DNA of 13,831 nt from Acidobacteriota bacterium (GTDB lineage: Bacteria; Acidobacteriota; Terriglobia; Terriglobales; Acidobacteriaceae), in the NCBI GenBank assembly GCA_021851625.1, contig JAJZCX010000010.1:1-13831 (forward strand), in the 5' to 3' direction. Below, in pieces: positions 7,262 through 13,831 of this stretch (position 1 is its first letter; each line of letters begins with the position of its first letter). The position numbers were made by a program, and so were the translations under genes. The notes under the pieces were generated by a model. It had not been told where the DNA came from. It saw nothing but the letters and a program-made list of their open reading frames with translations, and ran no database searches.

Positions 7262-8592
7262 ACGAAGCAGACATAGGCCCGCAGCGAACTCTGCCCGCGA
7301 AAAAAATGGAACCACTCTCCAACGAAGCTCGCATCACATTGGAGCGGCAGAGCCAATACGTAGCGACCGCATTTGTCGCCAGTGGCCTGCTCTTCATGCT
7401 GTTGCCGGGCACCTTTCTCGGGGTGTGGAACCTGATCGGGATTTCGGAGAGCCACACCCTCACCAGTCTGTCGCCCGCGTGGCTGCAAGCGCACGGGCAG
7501 GCGCAAATCTTCGGCTGGATCGGATCGTTCATTCTCGGCATCGGCTTTTACTCGCTCACAAAAATGGAAAGCACGCGCAACTTCCCTACGCGCTCCGCTT
7601 GGGCTGCATGGCTGCTGTGGACGCTCGGCGCAACGTTGCGTTGGTTGGGAGGCGTCACCGCATGGCAGTGGAGAATTTTGTTGCCGCTCTCCGCATGTTT
7701 GGCGCTGGCTGCATTTTTGCTCTTCTTCCGCGCCGTCCGCAGGCATCGGCCTGCGCAGCCATCCTCTGGTGCGATGCCGGTGTGGATGATCCTCGTGCTG
7801 GCCTCGACGGTCATGTTCTTGCTCACACTGGTGCTCAATTGTGCGGCAATGTTGCAACTGGCACTGCGCGGCAGTGCGCCCGCGCTACCGCATGTCTTCG
7901 ATCAGCAGATGGTTGTGCTCGCAGTCTGGGGAATTCTCGTTCCGACAATCTGGGGCTTCAACGCGCGCTGGCTGCCGGTCTTTGCTGGCTTTCGCGCCCC
8001 CAGCGGCCCGCGCTTGCTGGCAGCCTATGGTTGCAGCGTGGTGGGCATCGCGCTCGTCTTTGCGCAGTGGCTGCCTGTTGCCGCAGTGGCATTTTTTCTT
8101 GCTGCGGTTCTCTCTATTGAGGCGCTGCATGTTTGGGAGCGCGCCGCGCAACCTGCCAAATTGCTGAACGTACATCGTAGCTTTCCCGCCTTCGTGCGCA
8201 TCGCCTACGTCTGGCTGCTCGTCTCCTGCCTGCTCACAGCACTGGCCGTGCTCTTCGATCAGGAGGGCGGCATCTGGGGCGCAAGCCGCCACGCGCTCAC
8301 CGTCGGTTTCGTGGCGTGCATGGTCTTCGCCATCGGTCAACGGGTGCTGCCCGCTTTTTGCGGTATGCGCATTTTGTGGAGTACGCGGCTGATGTTCGCC
8401 TCGTTGGCGCTGCTCAACCTCGGCTGTCTGCTGCGCGTCACTTTGGAGCCGCTGGCCTACGAGGGATATTGGCATTTCGCATGGAAGTTGCTGCCCGGCT
8501 CCGCGATTGTGGAACTGACCGCAGTCGCGCTCTTTGCCCTGAACCTTCTTGCAACGCTCGCGCAGCCACCGGCGCATCTGCGTTCTGCATAA
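7258..8592 (+). CDS. nnrS: NnrS-family multi-pass membrane protein
   Basis: 444 aa with about 12 hydrophobic segments from residue 34 to 435. NnrS-type features are WLQAHGQAQIFGWIGSFILG (H79 at the start of a helix) and SRHALTVGFVACMVFAIGQR (H345). NnrS proteins are haem- and copper-containing inner-membrane proteins that protect against nitrosative stress, in part by limiting build-up of dinitrosyl-iron complexes. At 444 aa it is somewhat longer than typical NnrS (about 400), with an extra N-terminal hydrophilic stretch of about 30 residues. The sequence is divergent, so the assignment rests on the two His motifs, topology and neighbours. It overlaps ric by 4 nt and is followed by norB after 28 nt. 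Confidence 0.82.
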   Translation: MNEADIGPQRTLPAKKMEPLSNEARITLERQSQYVATAFVASGLLFMLLPGTFLGVWNLIGISESHTLTSLSPAWLQAHGQAQIFGWIGSFILGIGFYSLTKMESTRNFPTRSAWAAWLLWTLGATLRWLGGVTAWQWRILLPLSACLALAAFLLFFRAVRRHRPAQPSSGAMPVWMILVLASTVMFLLTLVLNCAAMLQLALRGSAPALPHVFDQQMVVLAVWGILVPTIWGFNARWLPVFAGFRAPSGPRLLAAYGCSVVGIALVFAQWLPVAAVAFFLAAVLSIEALHVWERAAQPAKLLNVHRSFPAFVRIAYVWLLVSCLLTALAVLFDQEGGIWGASRHALTVGFVACMVFAIGQRVLPAFCGMRILWSTRLMFASLALLNLGCLLRVTLEPLAYEGYWHFAWKLLPGSAIVELTAVALFALNLLATLAQPPAHLRSA

Positions 8593-8610
8593 CACCCACC
8601 AACCCTGCAC

Positions 8611-8615
8611 GAGGT
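8611..8615 (+). promoter_or_regulatory. Ribosome binding site deciding the norB TTG start
   Basis: GAGGT lies 5 nt before TTG 8621. No comparable site lies before the in-frame ATG at 8549. Confidence 0.65.
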
Positions 8616-8620
8616 GCTAT

Positions 8621-10894
8621 TTGAACTCCTACAAGCGTCTTTGGATTGCACTCTTCATCGTCATGGCCGCATCGTTTGCCGTTCTCGGCGGCGTCGGTCG
8701 TCATCTCATTAGTCACGCTCCGCCTATCCCTGTGCACGTGGTTACCCCCGATGGGCGCGTGCTCTTCACCGGCACGGACATCACCGATGGGCAAAACGTT
8801 TGGCAATCTATTGGTGGTCAGGAGATAGGCACAGTCTGGGGCCACGGGGCCTATGTCGCGCCAGACTGGACCGCCGACTGGCTGCACCGCGAAGCGCTCT
8901 TTACGCTGGATGTCTGGGCGCATGCGCAGGGAGCAGCCTCCTACGCAGCGCTGAATGATGAGCAGAAGGCCGCGCTTGACGCCCGCCTGCGCGCTGCGCT
9001 GCGCCGCAACACATATGATCCTGCCACGGGCAACATCACCGTGCTGCCTGTGCGCGCGGAGGCCTTCACTGCGTTGCAAGCCTACTACGCAAATATCTTC
9101 TCCAACGGACGCAACGCCTACGCCATCCCTCGCGGCGCGCTCAGCGATCCCGTCAAGCTGCGCAAAATGGCCGCATTCTTCTGGTGGACGGCCTGGGCTG
9201 CCACAACCAACCGCCCCGGCGCAGAGGCCACCTACACCAACAACTGGCCCCATGAGCCGCTGGTGGGCAATGAACCCACGCCCGGGGCCATCGTTTGGAG
9301 TGTGCTCAGCTTCGTCTTCCTCTTGGCTGGCGTGGGTGCCATGGTCTGGTACTTCGCCTCGCGCGAACGAGACCCCATCCACGAGCCACCCCCGCAGCAC
9401 GATCCACTCCTCGGCCTGCATCCGACACCCTCGCAGTACGCCACTGTCAAGTTCTTCTTCACCGCCGCCGCGCTGGCTCTGGTGCAGATTCTCTGCGGTG
9501 TCATCACGGCGCACTACGGCGTGGAAGGCACCGCCTTTTATGGCATACCGTTGGCCAAGTGGTTCCCCTACGCGGTTTCGCGCACTTGGCACTTACAACT
9601 GGGTATCTTCTGGATTGCCACCTCGTGGCTGGCCACCGGCCTCTTTGTTGCGCCCGCTGTCGGGGGTGTGGAACCAAAAGGCCAGCGCCTCGGAGTCAAT
9701 CTACTCTTTGTCGCACTGGTGCTCGTGGTCGTCGGTTCGCTGATCGGTGAATGGATGGGTATCGAGCAGAAACTTGGCAACCTCTGGTTCTGGTTCGGCA
9801 GCCAAGGGTATGAGTACGTCGATTTGGGCCGCTTCTGGCAAATTTTGCTCTTCATCGGACTCACCTTCTGGCTCTGGCTCATGGTGCGCGCATTGCGTCC
9901 CGCGCTCTCCAAGCCGTCGGAGAGTCGTCCGCTGCTGACGCTCTTCCTTATCAGCAGCATCGCCATTCCACTTTTCTACGCATCCGGCTTAATGTACGGC
10001 CAGCGCAGCAATCTAGTTACTGCGGAGTATTGGCGCTGGTGGGTCGTGCACCTCTGGGTGGAGGGATTCTTTGAGGTCTTCGCCACCGTCGTCATCGCCT
10101 TCCTGTTCACGCGCCTCAACCTGCTGCGCATCCAGACCGCCACGCGCGCTGTGCTATTTTCGACGATCATCTTTCTCTCGGGTGGCATCATCGGCACCTT
10201 TCACCATCTCTACTTTGCAGGCACTGGGCCGGACGTCATCGCGCTAGGCTCTATCTTCAGTGCGCTGGAGGTGGTGCCGCTGGTGCTCATCGGCTTTGAG
10301 GCCTGGGACAACATTCGTCTGGGACGCGAACGCTTCCACGCCGTCTGGGTCGAGGCCTACAAGTGGCCCATCTGGTTTTTCGTCGCCGTGGCGTTTTGGA
10401 ACTTCGTCGGCGCGGGCCTCTTCGGCTTCTTCATCAATCCTCCGATCGCGCTGTACTACATGCAGGGCCTGAATACGACGCCCGTGCACGGCCATACGGC
10501 GCTCTTCGGCGTCTATGGAATGCTGGGGATGGGACTCATGCTCTTCTGCCTGCGCGCCCTGCGTCCCGGTCGCGCTTGGAAGGATCGTCCGCTGGCCATC
10601 GCTTTTTGGTCGATCAACATCGGCCTGTCGCTCATGGTGCTGCTCAGCATGTTGCCCATTGGCGTGATGCAGGCCTGGGCCTCGGTGAAATATGGAACCT
10701 GGTATGCGCGCTCGGCCCACTTTCTGCAGACCGGTTTCATGAACGATCTGCGCTGGATGCGCGTGCCCGGCGACACGCTCTTCGCCTTCGGCATGGTGGT
10801 CTTCTGCTGGTTCCTGCTCGGCCTGCTCACTGGTCACTCTTACGCAGAGGAAGGCTACGTTGAAGAAGGCGGCTGGCAGGTGAAACGTAGATGA
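8621..10894 (+). CDS. norB: Quinol-dependent nitric oxide reductase (qNor)
   Basis: 757 aa, single-subunit qNor length. It has an N-terminal membrane helix (about 8-26), a periplasmic domain (about 30-215) resembling the NorC fold but without a CxxCH haem c motif, then about 12-13 membrane helices. Metal ligands are visible: H324 (TWHLQLGIFW), H477 with E481 (VVHLWVEGFFE), H528-H529 (GTFHHLYF), and H623 and H625 (VHGHTALFG). These give the ligands for low-spin haem b, haem b3 and FeB, plus the conserved glutamates. The enzyme reduces two NO to N2O using membrane quinol. I chose TTG at 8621 because GAGGT lies 5 nt upstream and the hydrophobic N-terminus follows at once. An in-frame ATG at 8549 would overlap nnrS by 44 nt and add 24 Arg/His/Cys-rich residues unlike the family. 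It is the last gene of the ric-nnrS-norB operon. Confidence 0.96.
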   Translation: MNSYKRLWIALFIVMAASFAVLGGVGRHLISHAPPIPVHVVTPDGRVLFTGTDITDGQNVWQSIGGQEIGTVWGHGAYVAPDWTADWLHREALFTLDVWAHAQGAASYAALNDEQKAALDARLRAALRRNTYDPATGNITVLPVRAEAFTALQAYYANIFSNGRNAYAIPRGALSDPVKLRKMAAFFWWTAWAATTNRPGAEATYTNNWPHEPLVGNEPTPGAIVWSVLSFVFLLAGVGAMVWYFASRERDPIHEPPPQHDPLLGLHPTPSQYATVKFFFTAAALALVQILCGVITAHYGVEGTAFYGIPLAKWFPYAVSRTWHLQLGIFWIATSWLATGLFVAPAVGGVEPKGQRLGVNLLFVALVLVVVGSLIGEWMGIEQKLGNLWFWFGSQGYEYVDLGRFWQILLFIGLTFWLWLMVRALRPALSKPSESRPLLTLFLISSIAIPLFYASGLMYGQRSNLVTAEYWRWWVVHLWVEGFFEVFATVVIAFLFTRLNLLRIQTATRAVLFSTIIFLSGGIIGTFHHLYFAGTGPDVIALGSIFSALEVVPLVLIGFEAWDNIRLGRERFHAVWVEAYKWPIWFFVAVAFWNFVGAGLFGFFINPPIALYYMQGLNTTPVHGHTALFGVYGMLGMGLMLFCLRALRPGRAWKDRPLAIAFWSINIGLSLMVLLSMLPIGVMQAWASVKYGTWYARSAHFLQTGFMNDLRWMRVPGDTLFAFGMVVFCWFLLGLLTGHSYAEEGYVEEGGWQVKRR

Positions 10895-10902
10895 CTTTCC
10901 GG

Positions 10903-10938
10903 CGCAAGAGGAGGCTGGTGCGCATGCCTCCTCTTGCG
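10903..10938 (+). terminator. Long hairpin after norB, possible terminator or translation switch
   Basis: CGCAAGAGGAGGC (10903-10915) and GCCTCCTCTTGCG (10926-10938) are a perfect 13-bp inverted repeat with a 10-nt loop. A G·U and a G-C pair (10901-10902 with 10939-10940) can extend it. It begins 8 nt after the norB stop, so it can end the operon. No T-run follows, so as an intrinsic terminator it is atypical. The left arm holds a consensus AGGAGG (10909-10914), 9 nt before an ATG at 10924 that is in frame with the next gene. Confidence 0.6.
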
Positions 10939-10943
10939 TCCGC

Positions 10944-10949
10944 TATAAT
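10944..10949 (+). promoter_or_regulatory. Consensus -10 box of the Sel1-repeat gene
   Basis: TATAAT is a perfect -10 match. It lies 25 nt before ATG 10975, leaving a leader that holds AGGAAA (10959-10964). The -35 region would fall at about 10921-10926, inside the hairpin loop, and has no TTGACA-like match. Confidence 0.55.
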
Positions 10950-10974
10950 TCTCACGACAGGAAACTCAACCCAA

Positions 10975-11772
10975 ATGCGTACATATAAGCCTTTACTTCT
11001 CGCCTTTTTGCTTGCATCTCTCACTCCCTTCCAAGCCCACGCACAAGGCAACGGCTCCATTTCCTCACTGCGCAAGGCTGCGGACGCAGGCGATGCCAAG
11101 GCGCAAGACGCGCTCGGCGTGGCCTATGCCAAGGGCCAAGGCGTGGCCAAAGATGAGTCTGCCGCTGCGCAGTGGTTTCGCAAGGCTGCGGACCAAGGCA
11201 ACGCCCACGCGGAAGATACGTTGGGTGCGATGTATGAATCCGGCCACGGTGTGGCCAAGGATCCAGCGCAAGCCGCGCAGTGGTTTCGCAAGGCTGCCAC
11301 CCAGGGCTACGCGCGTGCGGAATACAACTTGGGCGTTCTCTACGCCGCAGGCAATGGCTTGCCCAAGGATCAGACGCAGGCGATTCAATGGTTCCGCAAG
11401 GCTGCCATGCAGCACGATGCCGATGCCGAAAACAATCTGGGTGTAGCCTACGCCAGCGGTCAAGGTGCGCCGAAGGATGCACCGTCCGCCGTGCAATGGT
11501 TCCTGCTCGCGGCCAACGACGGCAGCGCCAAAGGCCAATACAACGTGGGTGCCATGTTCCTGACCGGTCAGGGCGTCCCCAAGGATCCTGTCCGCGCTTA
11601 CTATTGGCTCGGCTTGGCTGCCTATGATGAGCAGGATCCGGCCCGCGCGCAGAGCATCGAGGCTGCTCGTCAGGCCATGGCAACGCACCTGCCGCCGGAG
11701 GCCGTGCATCGCGTCGAGAACCAAGTACAGCAGTGGATGGATGCCCACCCACTCCACCCCGGCGCAAAGTAA
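10975..11772 (+). CDS. Secreted Sel1-like repeat (SLR/TPR-type) protein
   Basis: 265 aa. Residues 1-23 are a clear signal peptide (MRTYKPLLLAFLLASL...AHA), so it is probably periplasmic. Five Sel1 repeats of exactly 36 residues start near 40, 76, 112, 148 and 184, each with the pattern A-x-x-x-L-G-x-x-Y...G-x-G-x-x-K-D...A-x-x-W-F-x-x-A-A. A short helical tail follows (about 222-265). Sel1 repeats form alpha-solenoids that bind other proteins, so no enzyme activity is expected and the partner is unknown. I chose ATG 10975 because it starts the signal peptide cleanly and has its own AGGAAA and -10 box. Two in-frame upstream starts exist: 10891, overlapping the norB stop as ATGA, and 10924, with a strong AGGAGG inside a hairpin. 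If either is used, the gene is coupled to the NO operon. Confidence 0.88.
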   Translation: MRTYKPLLLAFLLASLTPFQAHAQGNGSISSLRKAADAGDAKAQDALGVAYAKGQGVAKDESAAAQWFRKAADQGNAHAEDTLGAMYESGHGVAKDPAQAAQWFRKAATQGYARAEYNLGVLYAAGNGLPKDQTQAIQWFRKAAMQHDADAENNLGVAYASGQGAPKDAPSAVQWFLLAANDGSAKGQYNVGAMFLTGQGVPKDPVRAYYWLGLAAYDEQDPARAQSIEAARQAMATHLPPEAVHRVENQVQQWMDAHPLHPGAK

Positions 11773-11886
11773 TCGCCAGCCTGTGCCGTGCATCACTCCC
11801 GCAGGGTGAGCACGCGCACAGAATTTTCCATCCCAAACATGGAAGCATAGCGCCAGTGCAACGAGTCTCGCTGCGCGGCCGCATCC

Positions 11887-12630
11887 ATGTCCTTTCTCAA
11901 TCCAGAAGCTTTGGCTCGACAATCCGAAGAGTCGTTCCGCGCGCAGCATCCGTATCCTTGGACGCACATGGACGCTACGCTGACGCCAGAAGGCTACGAA
12001 CAACTCCGCGCCACGCTGCCTGATGTCTCCCTCTTTGATCGCAAGGTGGGCGTCAAGCGTGCGCATGGGCAAAAGCCGCACGATCGCAACATTCTGCACT
12101 ACCATCCCTCCATGCAATTGCCAGAGCCGTGGAAGCATTTCATCCGCGAGCTGCACGGGCAGGACTACCAAAATTTTTTGCAGCGCATGCTCGGCCCGCG
12201 CCGCTACATTCTCACCTTGGAGTGGTACTACGCCTGGCAGGGATGCTCGGTTTCGCCACACTGCGATGCGCGCCGCAAGCTGGCCACGCATATCTTCTAT
12301 TTCAATGCGGAAGAGGACTGGCAGCGGGAGTGGGGCGGCGACATCTTGATCTTGGAGGATGCCGGGCGCTTTCGCGCGCACTCCGCGCCAGACTTTAACG
12401 ATCTGAGCGTGGCCGCTTCACTGATGCCGCGCGGCAATCGCAGCCTGTTCTTTGCAAGAACGGAGCATTCTTGGCACGGCGTCCGCCCCTTGCAATGCCC
12501 ACCGGGCGTGCTGCGCAAGCTCTTCATCGTCACCGTCAATGTGCCCACGTTGCAAGTCTGGTGGCGGCGTGTACGCGGCAAAGACCCCGATGGTTATCCT
12601 CTGCGCGGAAAAGGTAATTCGTCCGAGTAA
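11887..12630 (+). CDS. 2-oxoglutarate/Fe(II)-dependent oxygenase (prolyl-hydroxylase-like)
   Basis: 247 aa, no signal peptide, so cytoplasmic. The double-stranded beta-helix motif is visible: HxD as H125 and D127 (VSPHCDARR), strands THIFYFN and GGDILIL, a distal histidine H197 (EHSWHGVRP), and R210 (GVLRKLF), which would hold the 2-oxoglutarate carboxylate. The family uses Fe(II), O2 and 2-oxoglutarate to hydroxylate a protein or small-molecule substrate. The substrate cannot be told from the sequence. The start ATG 11887 has no good ribosome binding site. The 114-nt gap before it holds only a small TTCCAT/ATGGAA repeat near 11825-11843. A run of six T follows the stop codon, but I see no stem before it. 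Confidence 0.85.
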   Translation: MSFLNPEALARQSEESFRAQHPYPWTHMDATLTPEGYEQLRATLPDVSLFDRKVGVKRAHGQKPHDRNILHYHPSMQLPEPWKHFIRELHGQDYQNFLQRMLGPRRYILTLEWYYAWQGCSVSPHCDARRKLATHIFYFNAEEDWQREWGGDILILEDAGRFRAHSAPDFNDLSVAASLMPRGNRSLFFARTEHSWHGVRPLQCPPGVLRKLFIVTVNVPTLQVWWRRVRGKDPDGYPLRGKGNSSE

Positions 12631-12637
12631 TTTTTTA

Positions 12638-12665
12638 CATGTGATGCGCGTCACGCATCCACATG
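12638..12665. promoter_or_regulatory. Candidate CRP-type operator within a longer imperfect inverted repeat
   Basis: TGTGA-TGCGCG-TCACG (12640-12655) fits the CRP palindrome TGTGA-N6-TCACA at 9 of 10 positions. It also lies in a wider repeat: CATGTGATGCG (12638-12648) and CGCAT-C-CACATG (12654-12665), 11 bp with one bulged C. Its centre is about 110 nt before the start of the small Met-rich protein gene. It resembles the site at 6483-6498, and the window's own Crp-type regulator has a CRP-like recognition helix. Confidence 0.45.
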
Positions 12666-12757
12666 CGCCCACTTGCCAAATACCGGTCGATGGGTGCACC
12701 ATGACCTTGCAAACGTGTGGCCTGCACCGGCTGCATAAATCCCAAGGGGTGTCTCTC

Positions 12758-13138
12758 ATGAAACGCGGTACTGTGATTCGCATCGCATGGACCTTGGCGC
12801 TCGGCGGCTCTGCTGCTCTGTGCGTCGCGCAAACTGCCAAAACAGAAACCTTCACCGGCTACATCAGCGACTCCAAATGCGGAGCCATGCACATGGACAA
12901 CGGCGTTGGCTGCGTTCGCAAGTGCATTGAGAACGGCAACCATCCCGTATTGGTCGATGCGCACAAACGCATCTGGTCGATTGAAAATCCAGATTCGATC
13001 AAGGATGACTACGGCTACAACGTCAAACTCGACGTCACTGTGAACGCCAAGCGCAAGAGCATCTACATCAACAAAGCCACTAAGACCGGCGGCGTGATGG
13101 GCGGCATGAAAGACGGCATGATGAACATGAAGATGTAG
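12758..13138 (+). CDS. Small secreted protein with ISDSKCG motif and Met-rich tail (unknown function)
   Basis: 126 aa. Residues 1-25 look like a signal peptide (MKRGTVIRIAWTLALGGSAALCVAQ); the -1 residue before C22 is Leu, so it is not a good lipobox. The mature part starts with a beta-strand and FTGYISDSKCGAMH, with C41, C52 and C56 and H45, then a beta-rich middle (VLVDAHKRIWSIENPDSIK; VKLDVTVN). It ends in GGVMGGMKDGMMNMKM, with six Met in the last 16 residues. Similar small secreted 'ISDSxCG' proteins occur often in acidobacteria (possibly the DUF5818 group), but I know no function. Metal or copper binding by the Cys/His/Met set is a guess. AAGGGGT lies about 7 nt before the ATG. A strong terminator follows the stop. 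Confidence 0.85.
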   Translation: MKRGTVIRIAWTLALGGSAALCVAQTAKTETFTGYISDSKCGAMHMDNGVGCVRKCIENGNHPVLVDAHKRIWSIENPDSIKDDYGYNVKLDVTVNAKRKSIYINKATKTGGVMGGMKDGMMNMKM

Positions 13139-13157
13139 CGGAAGCCTGCTGCAAGCG

Positions 13158-13205
13158 AAACAGCCGCGTGGGGATGCTCTGCATCGCGCGCGGCTGTTTT
13201 GTTTT
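13158..13205 (+). terminator. Strong intrinsic terminator after the small Met-rich protein gene
   Basis: AAACAGCCGCG (13158-13168) pairs perfectly with CGCGGCTGTTT (13189-13199). Inside it GATGC (13173-13177) and GCATC (13181-13185) form a second stem with a 3-nt loop. TTTTGTTTT follows at 13197-13205. The T-tail overlaps the stop codon of the convergent oxidase gene. On the minus strand the run is shorter (TTTCG), so it probably works less well for that gene. Confidence 0.88.
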
Positions 13206-13831
13206 ATGAGGCGGCGCGCAGTTGTGCATCCGAAGCGGCAAAGCGCTCCGGCGCAAAGTCGCCGAGCGGAATCTCCGGCGTCTCGCCCAAAATCATCTGT
13301 GCCATCAAATGCGCTGTGGCTGGAGCTAGCAGAATGCCATCGCGGTAATGTCCGGTCGCGTGCCAGCAATGCTCCATCACTGCTGCGCCCATCACCGGCA
13401 GCGCGTCCGGGGTTCCGGGACGCAGACCGGCCCATTGCTCCACTTGCGGCATCGGCTCCAACTCTGGCAGCAGCACGCGTGCCTGCGCTGCCAGTGTGGC
13501 AACACTCTCCGCAAAAACAGTCTCATCGAAGCCTGCATCCTCCAGCGTTGCGCCAATGGTGACGCGCCCCTCGCCGCGCGGAATCAAATACACGCCCGGC
13601 GCGCGCACCACGCAGCGCAACCGCTCTGGCGCGCAGTATAGATTCAGCATCTGTCCTTTGACGGGCGCAATCGGCAGGCCGCCCAGCACAGCATCCCCCG
13701 CCCACGCGCCGCAGCAGTTCACAAAGACACCGGTAGAAAGCGTTGCCCGTGATGTCTTCACACGCACACCGCTTGCGCCCGTTTCCACACCGAGCACGGG
13801 GGTCTCTTCGAGTATGCTTCCACCTGCGGCG
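13204..13831 (-). CDS. thiO: FAD-dependent oxidoreductase, glycine oxidase ThiO-like, C-terminal part (runs off right edge)
   Basis: 208 codons from the window edge to TAA at 13204; the N-terminal FAD-binding GxGxxG region lies outside. The visible part has FVNCCGAWAGDAV (the usual NAAGAWA-type FAD strand), VKGQMLNLY, YLIPRGEGRVTIGATLEDAGFD, WAGLRPGTPDALPVMG and HYRDGILLAPATAHLM. The last two are typical of ThiO and close DAO-family relatives. ThiO oxidises glycine to iminoglyoxylate for the thiazole part of thiamine. A D-amino-acid dehydrogenase of the same superfamily is the main alternative; the thiamine gene neighbours that would decide this are not in view. An internal GTG at 13797 is not a real start, because family-like sequence (GGSILEETPVLGV) continues upstream to the edge. 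Confidence 0.78.
   Translation of the reverse strand, partial: AAGGSILEETPVLGVETGASGVRVKTSRATLSTGVFVNCCGAWAGDAVLGGLPIAPVKGQMLNLYCAPERLRCVVRAPGVYLIPRGEGRVTIGATLEDAGFDETVFAESVATLAAQARVLLPELEPMPQVEQWAGLRPGTPDALPVMGAAVMEHCWHATGHYRDGILLAPATAHLMAQMILGETPEIPLGDFAPERFAASDAQLRAAS

Noticed and set aside
6494..7315. 273-codon minus-strand open frame
   Set aside because: It is the shadow of ric, whose hemerythrin ligands and ribosome binding site are clear.
8438..9592. 384-codon minus-strand open frame
   Set aside because: It is antisense to nnrS/norB, is rich in Arg/Gly/Gln/His as expected for a GC-rich shadow, and has no recognisable domain.
11065..12381. 438-codon minus-strand open frame
   Set aside because: It is antisense to the Sel1 and oxygenase genes. 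Its internal repetition mirrors the 108-nt Sel1 repeats.
1..13831. CRISPR array, insertion sequence, rRNA or riboswitch
   Set aside because: No spaced direct repeats, transposase motifs, rRNA stretches or recognisable riboswitch core were seen. The only regular repeats are the Sel1 codon repeats at about 11090-11630.

Overview
The window looks like a chromosomal segment of a free-living, polymer-degrading heterotroph, most likely an Acidobacteriota (Terriglobia-type) soil bacterium. This rests on protein style: a Cys-poor Crp-family regulator next to RIC, NnrS and quinol-dependent NO reductase, large secreted glycosidases, and a small secreted 'ISDSKCG' protein of a kind I associate with acidobacteria. 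The taxonomic call is inference. No mobile element, integrase, CRISPR array or rRNA was seen.

Layout. (1) 1-477, minus strand: N-terminal part of a YheT-type alpha/beta hydrolase, running off the left edge. (2) 512-823: two divergent tRNA genes, tRNA-His(GTG) on minus and tRNA-Pro(TGG) on plus, each with encoded CCA and a TACAAT -10-like box. (3) 900-5422: two convergent secreted carbohydrate-active enzymes, a right-handed beta-helix GH28/GH49-like enzyme with PKD-like and PA14-like C-terminal domains, and a GH3 beta-glucosidase/xylosidase. They probably act on the same plant or microbial polysaccharide. (4) 5423-5722: a non-coding gap with a cluster of inverted repeats. (5) 5723-10894: a nitric-oxide defence module. 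A Crp-type regulator on minus is divergent from an operon on plus of RIC (di-iron repair protein), NnrS (membrane haem/NO-stress protein) and a quinol-dependent NO reductase (qNor). ric and nnrS overlap by 4 nt (ATGA). norB starts 28 nt after nnrS, at a TTG codon with a good ribosome binding site. (6) 10903-11772: a long hairpin, a TATAAT box and a secreted Sel1-repeat protein. (7) 11887-12630: a 2-oxoglutarate/Fe(II) oxygenase. (8) 12758-13138: a small secreted Met-rich protein, closed by a strong terminator. (9) 13204-13831, minus strand: C-terminal part of a ThiO-like glycine oxidase, running off the right edge.

How the parts may work together. qNor would reduce NO to N2O using membrane quinol, RIC would repair nitrosylated Fe-S or di-iron centres, and NnrS would protect against NO-iron complexes. 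The regulator has no cysteine, so it cannot carry an Fe-S cluster, and its recognition helix has the CRP-type R-E-x-x-x-R pattern. Two palindromes of the form TGTGn-N6-TCACn occur in the window, one in the regulator/ric intergenic region and one upstream of the small Met-rich protein gene. Together they suggest a local NO or redox regulon. No nitrite or nitrate reductase is present, so detoxification is more likely than full denitrification, as far as this window shows.
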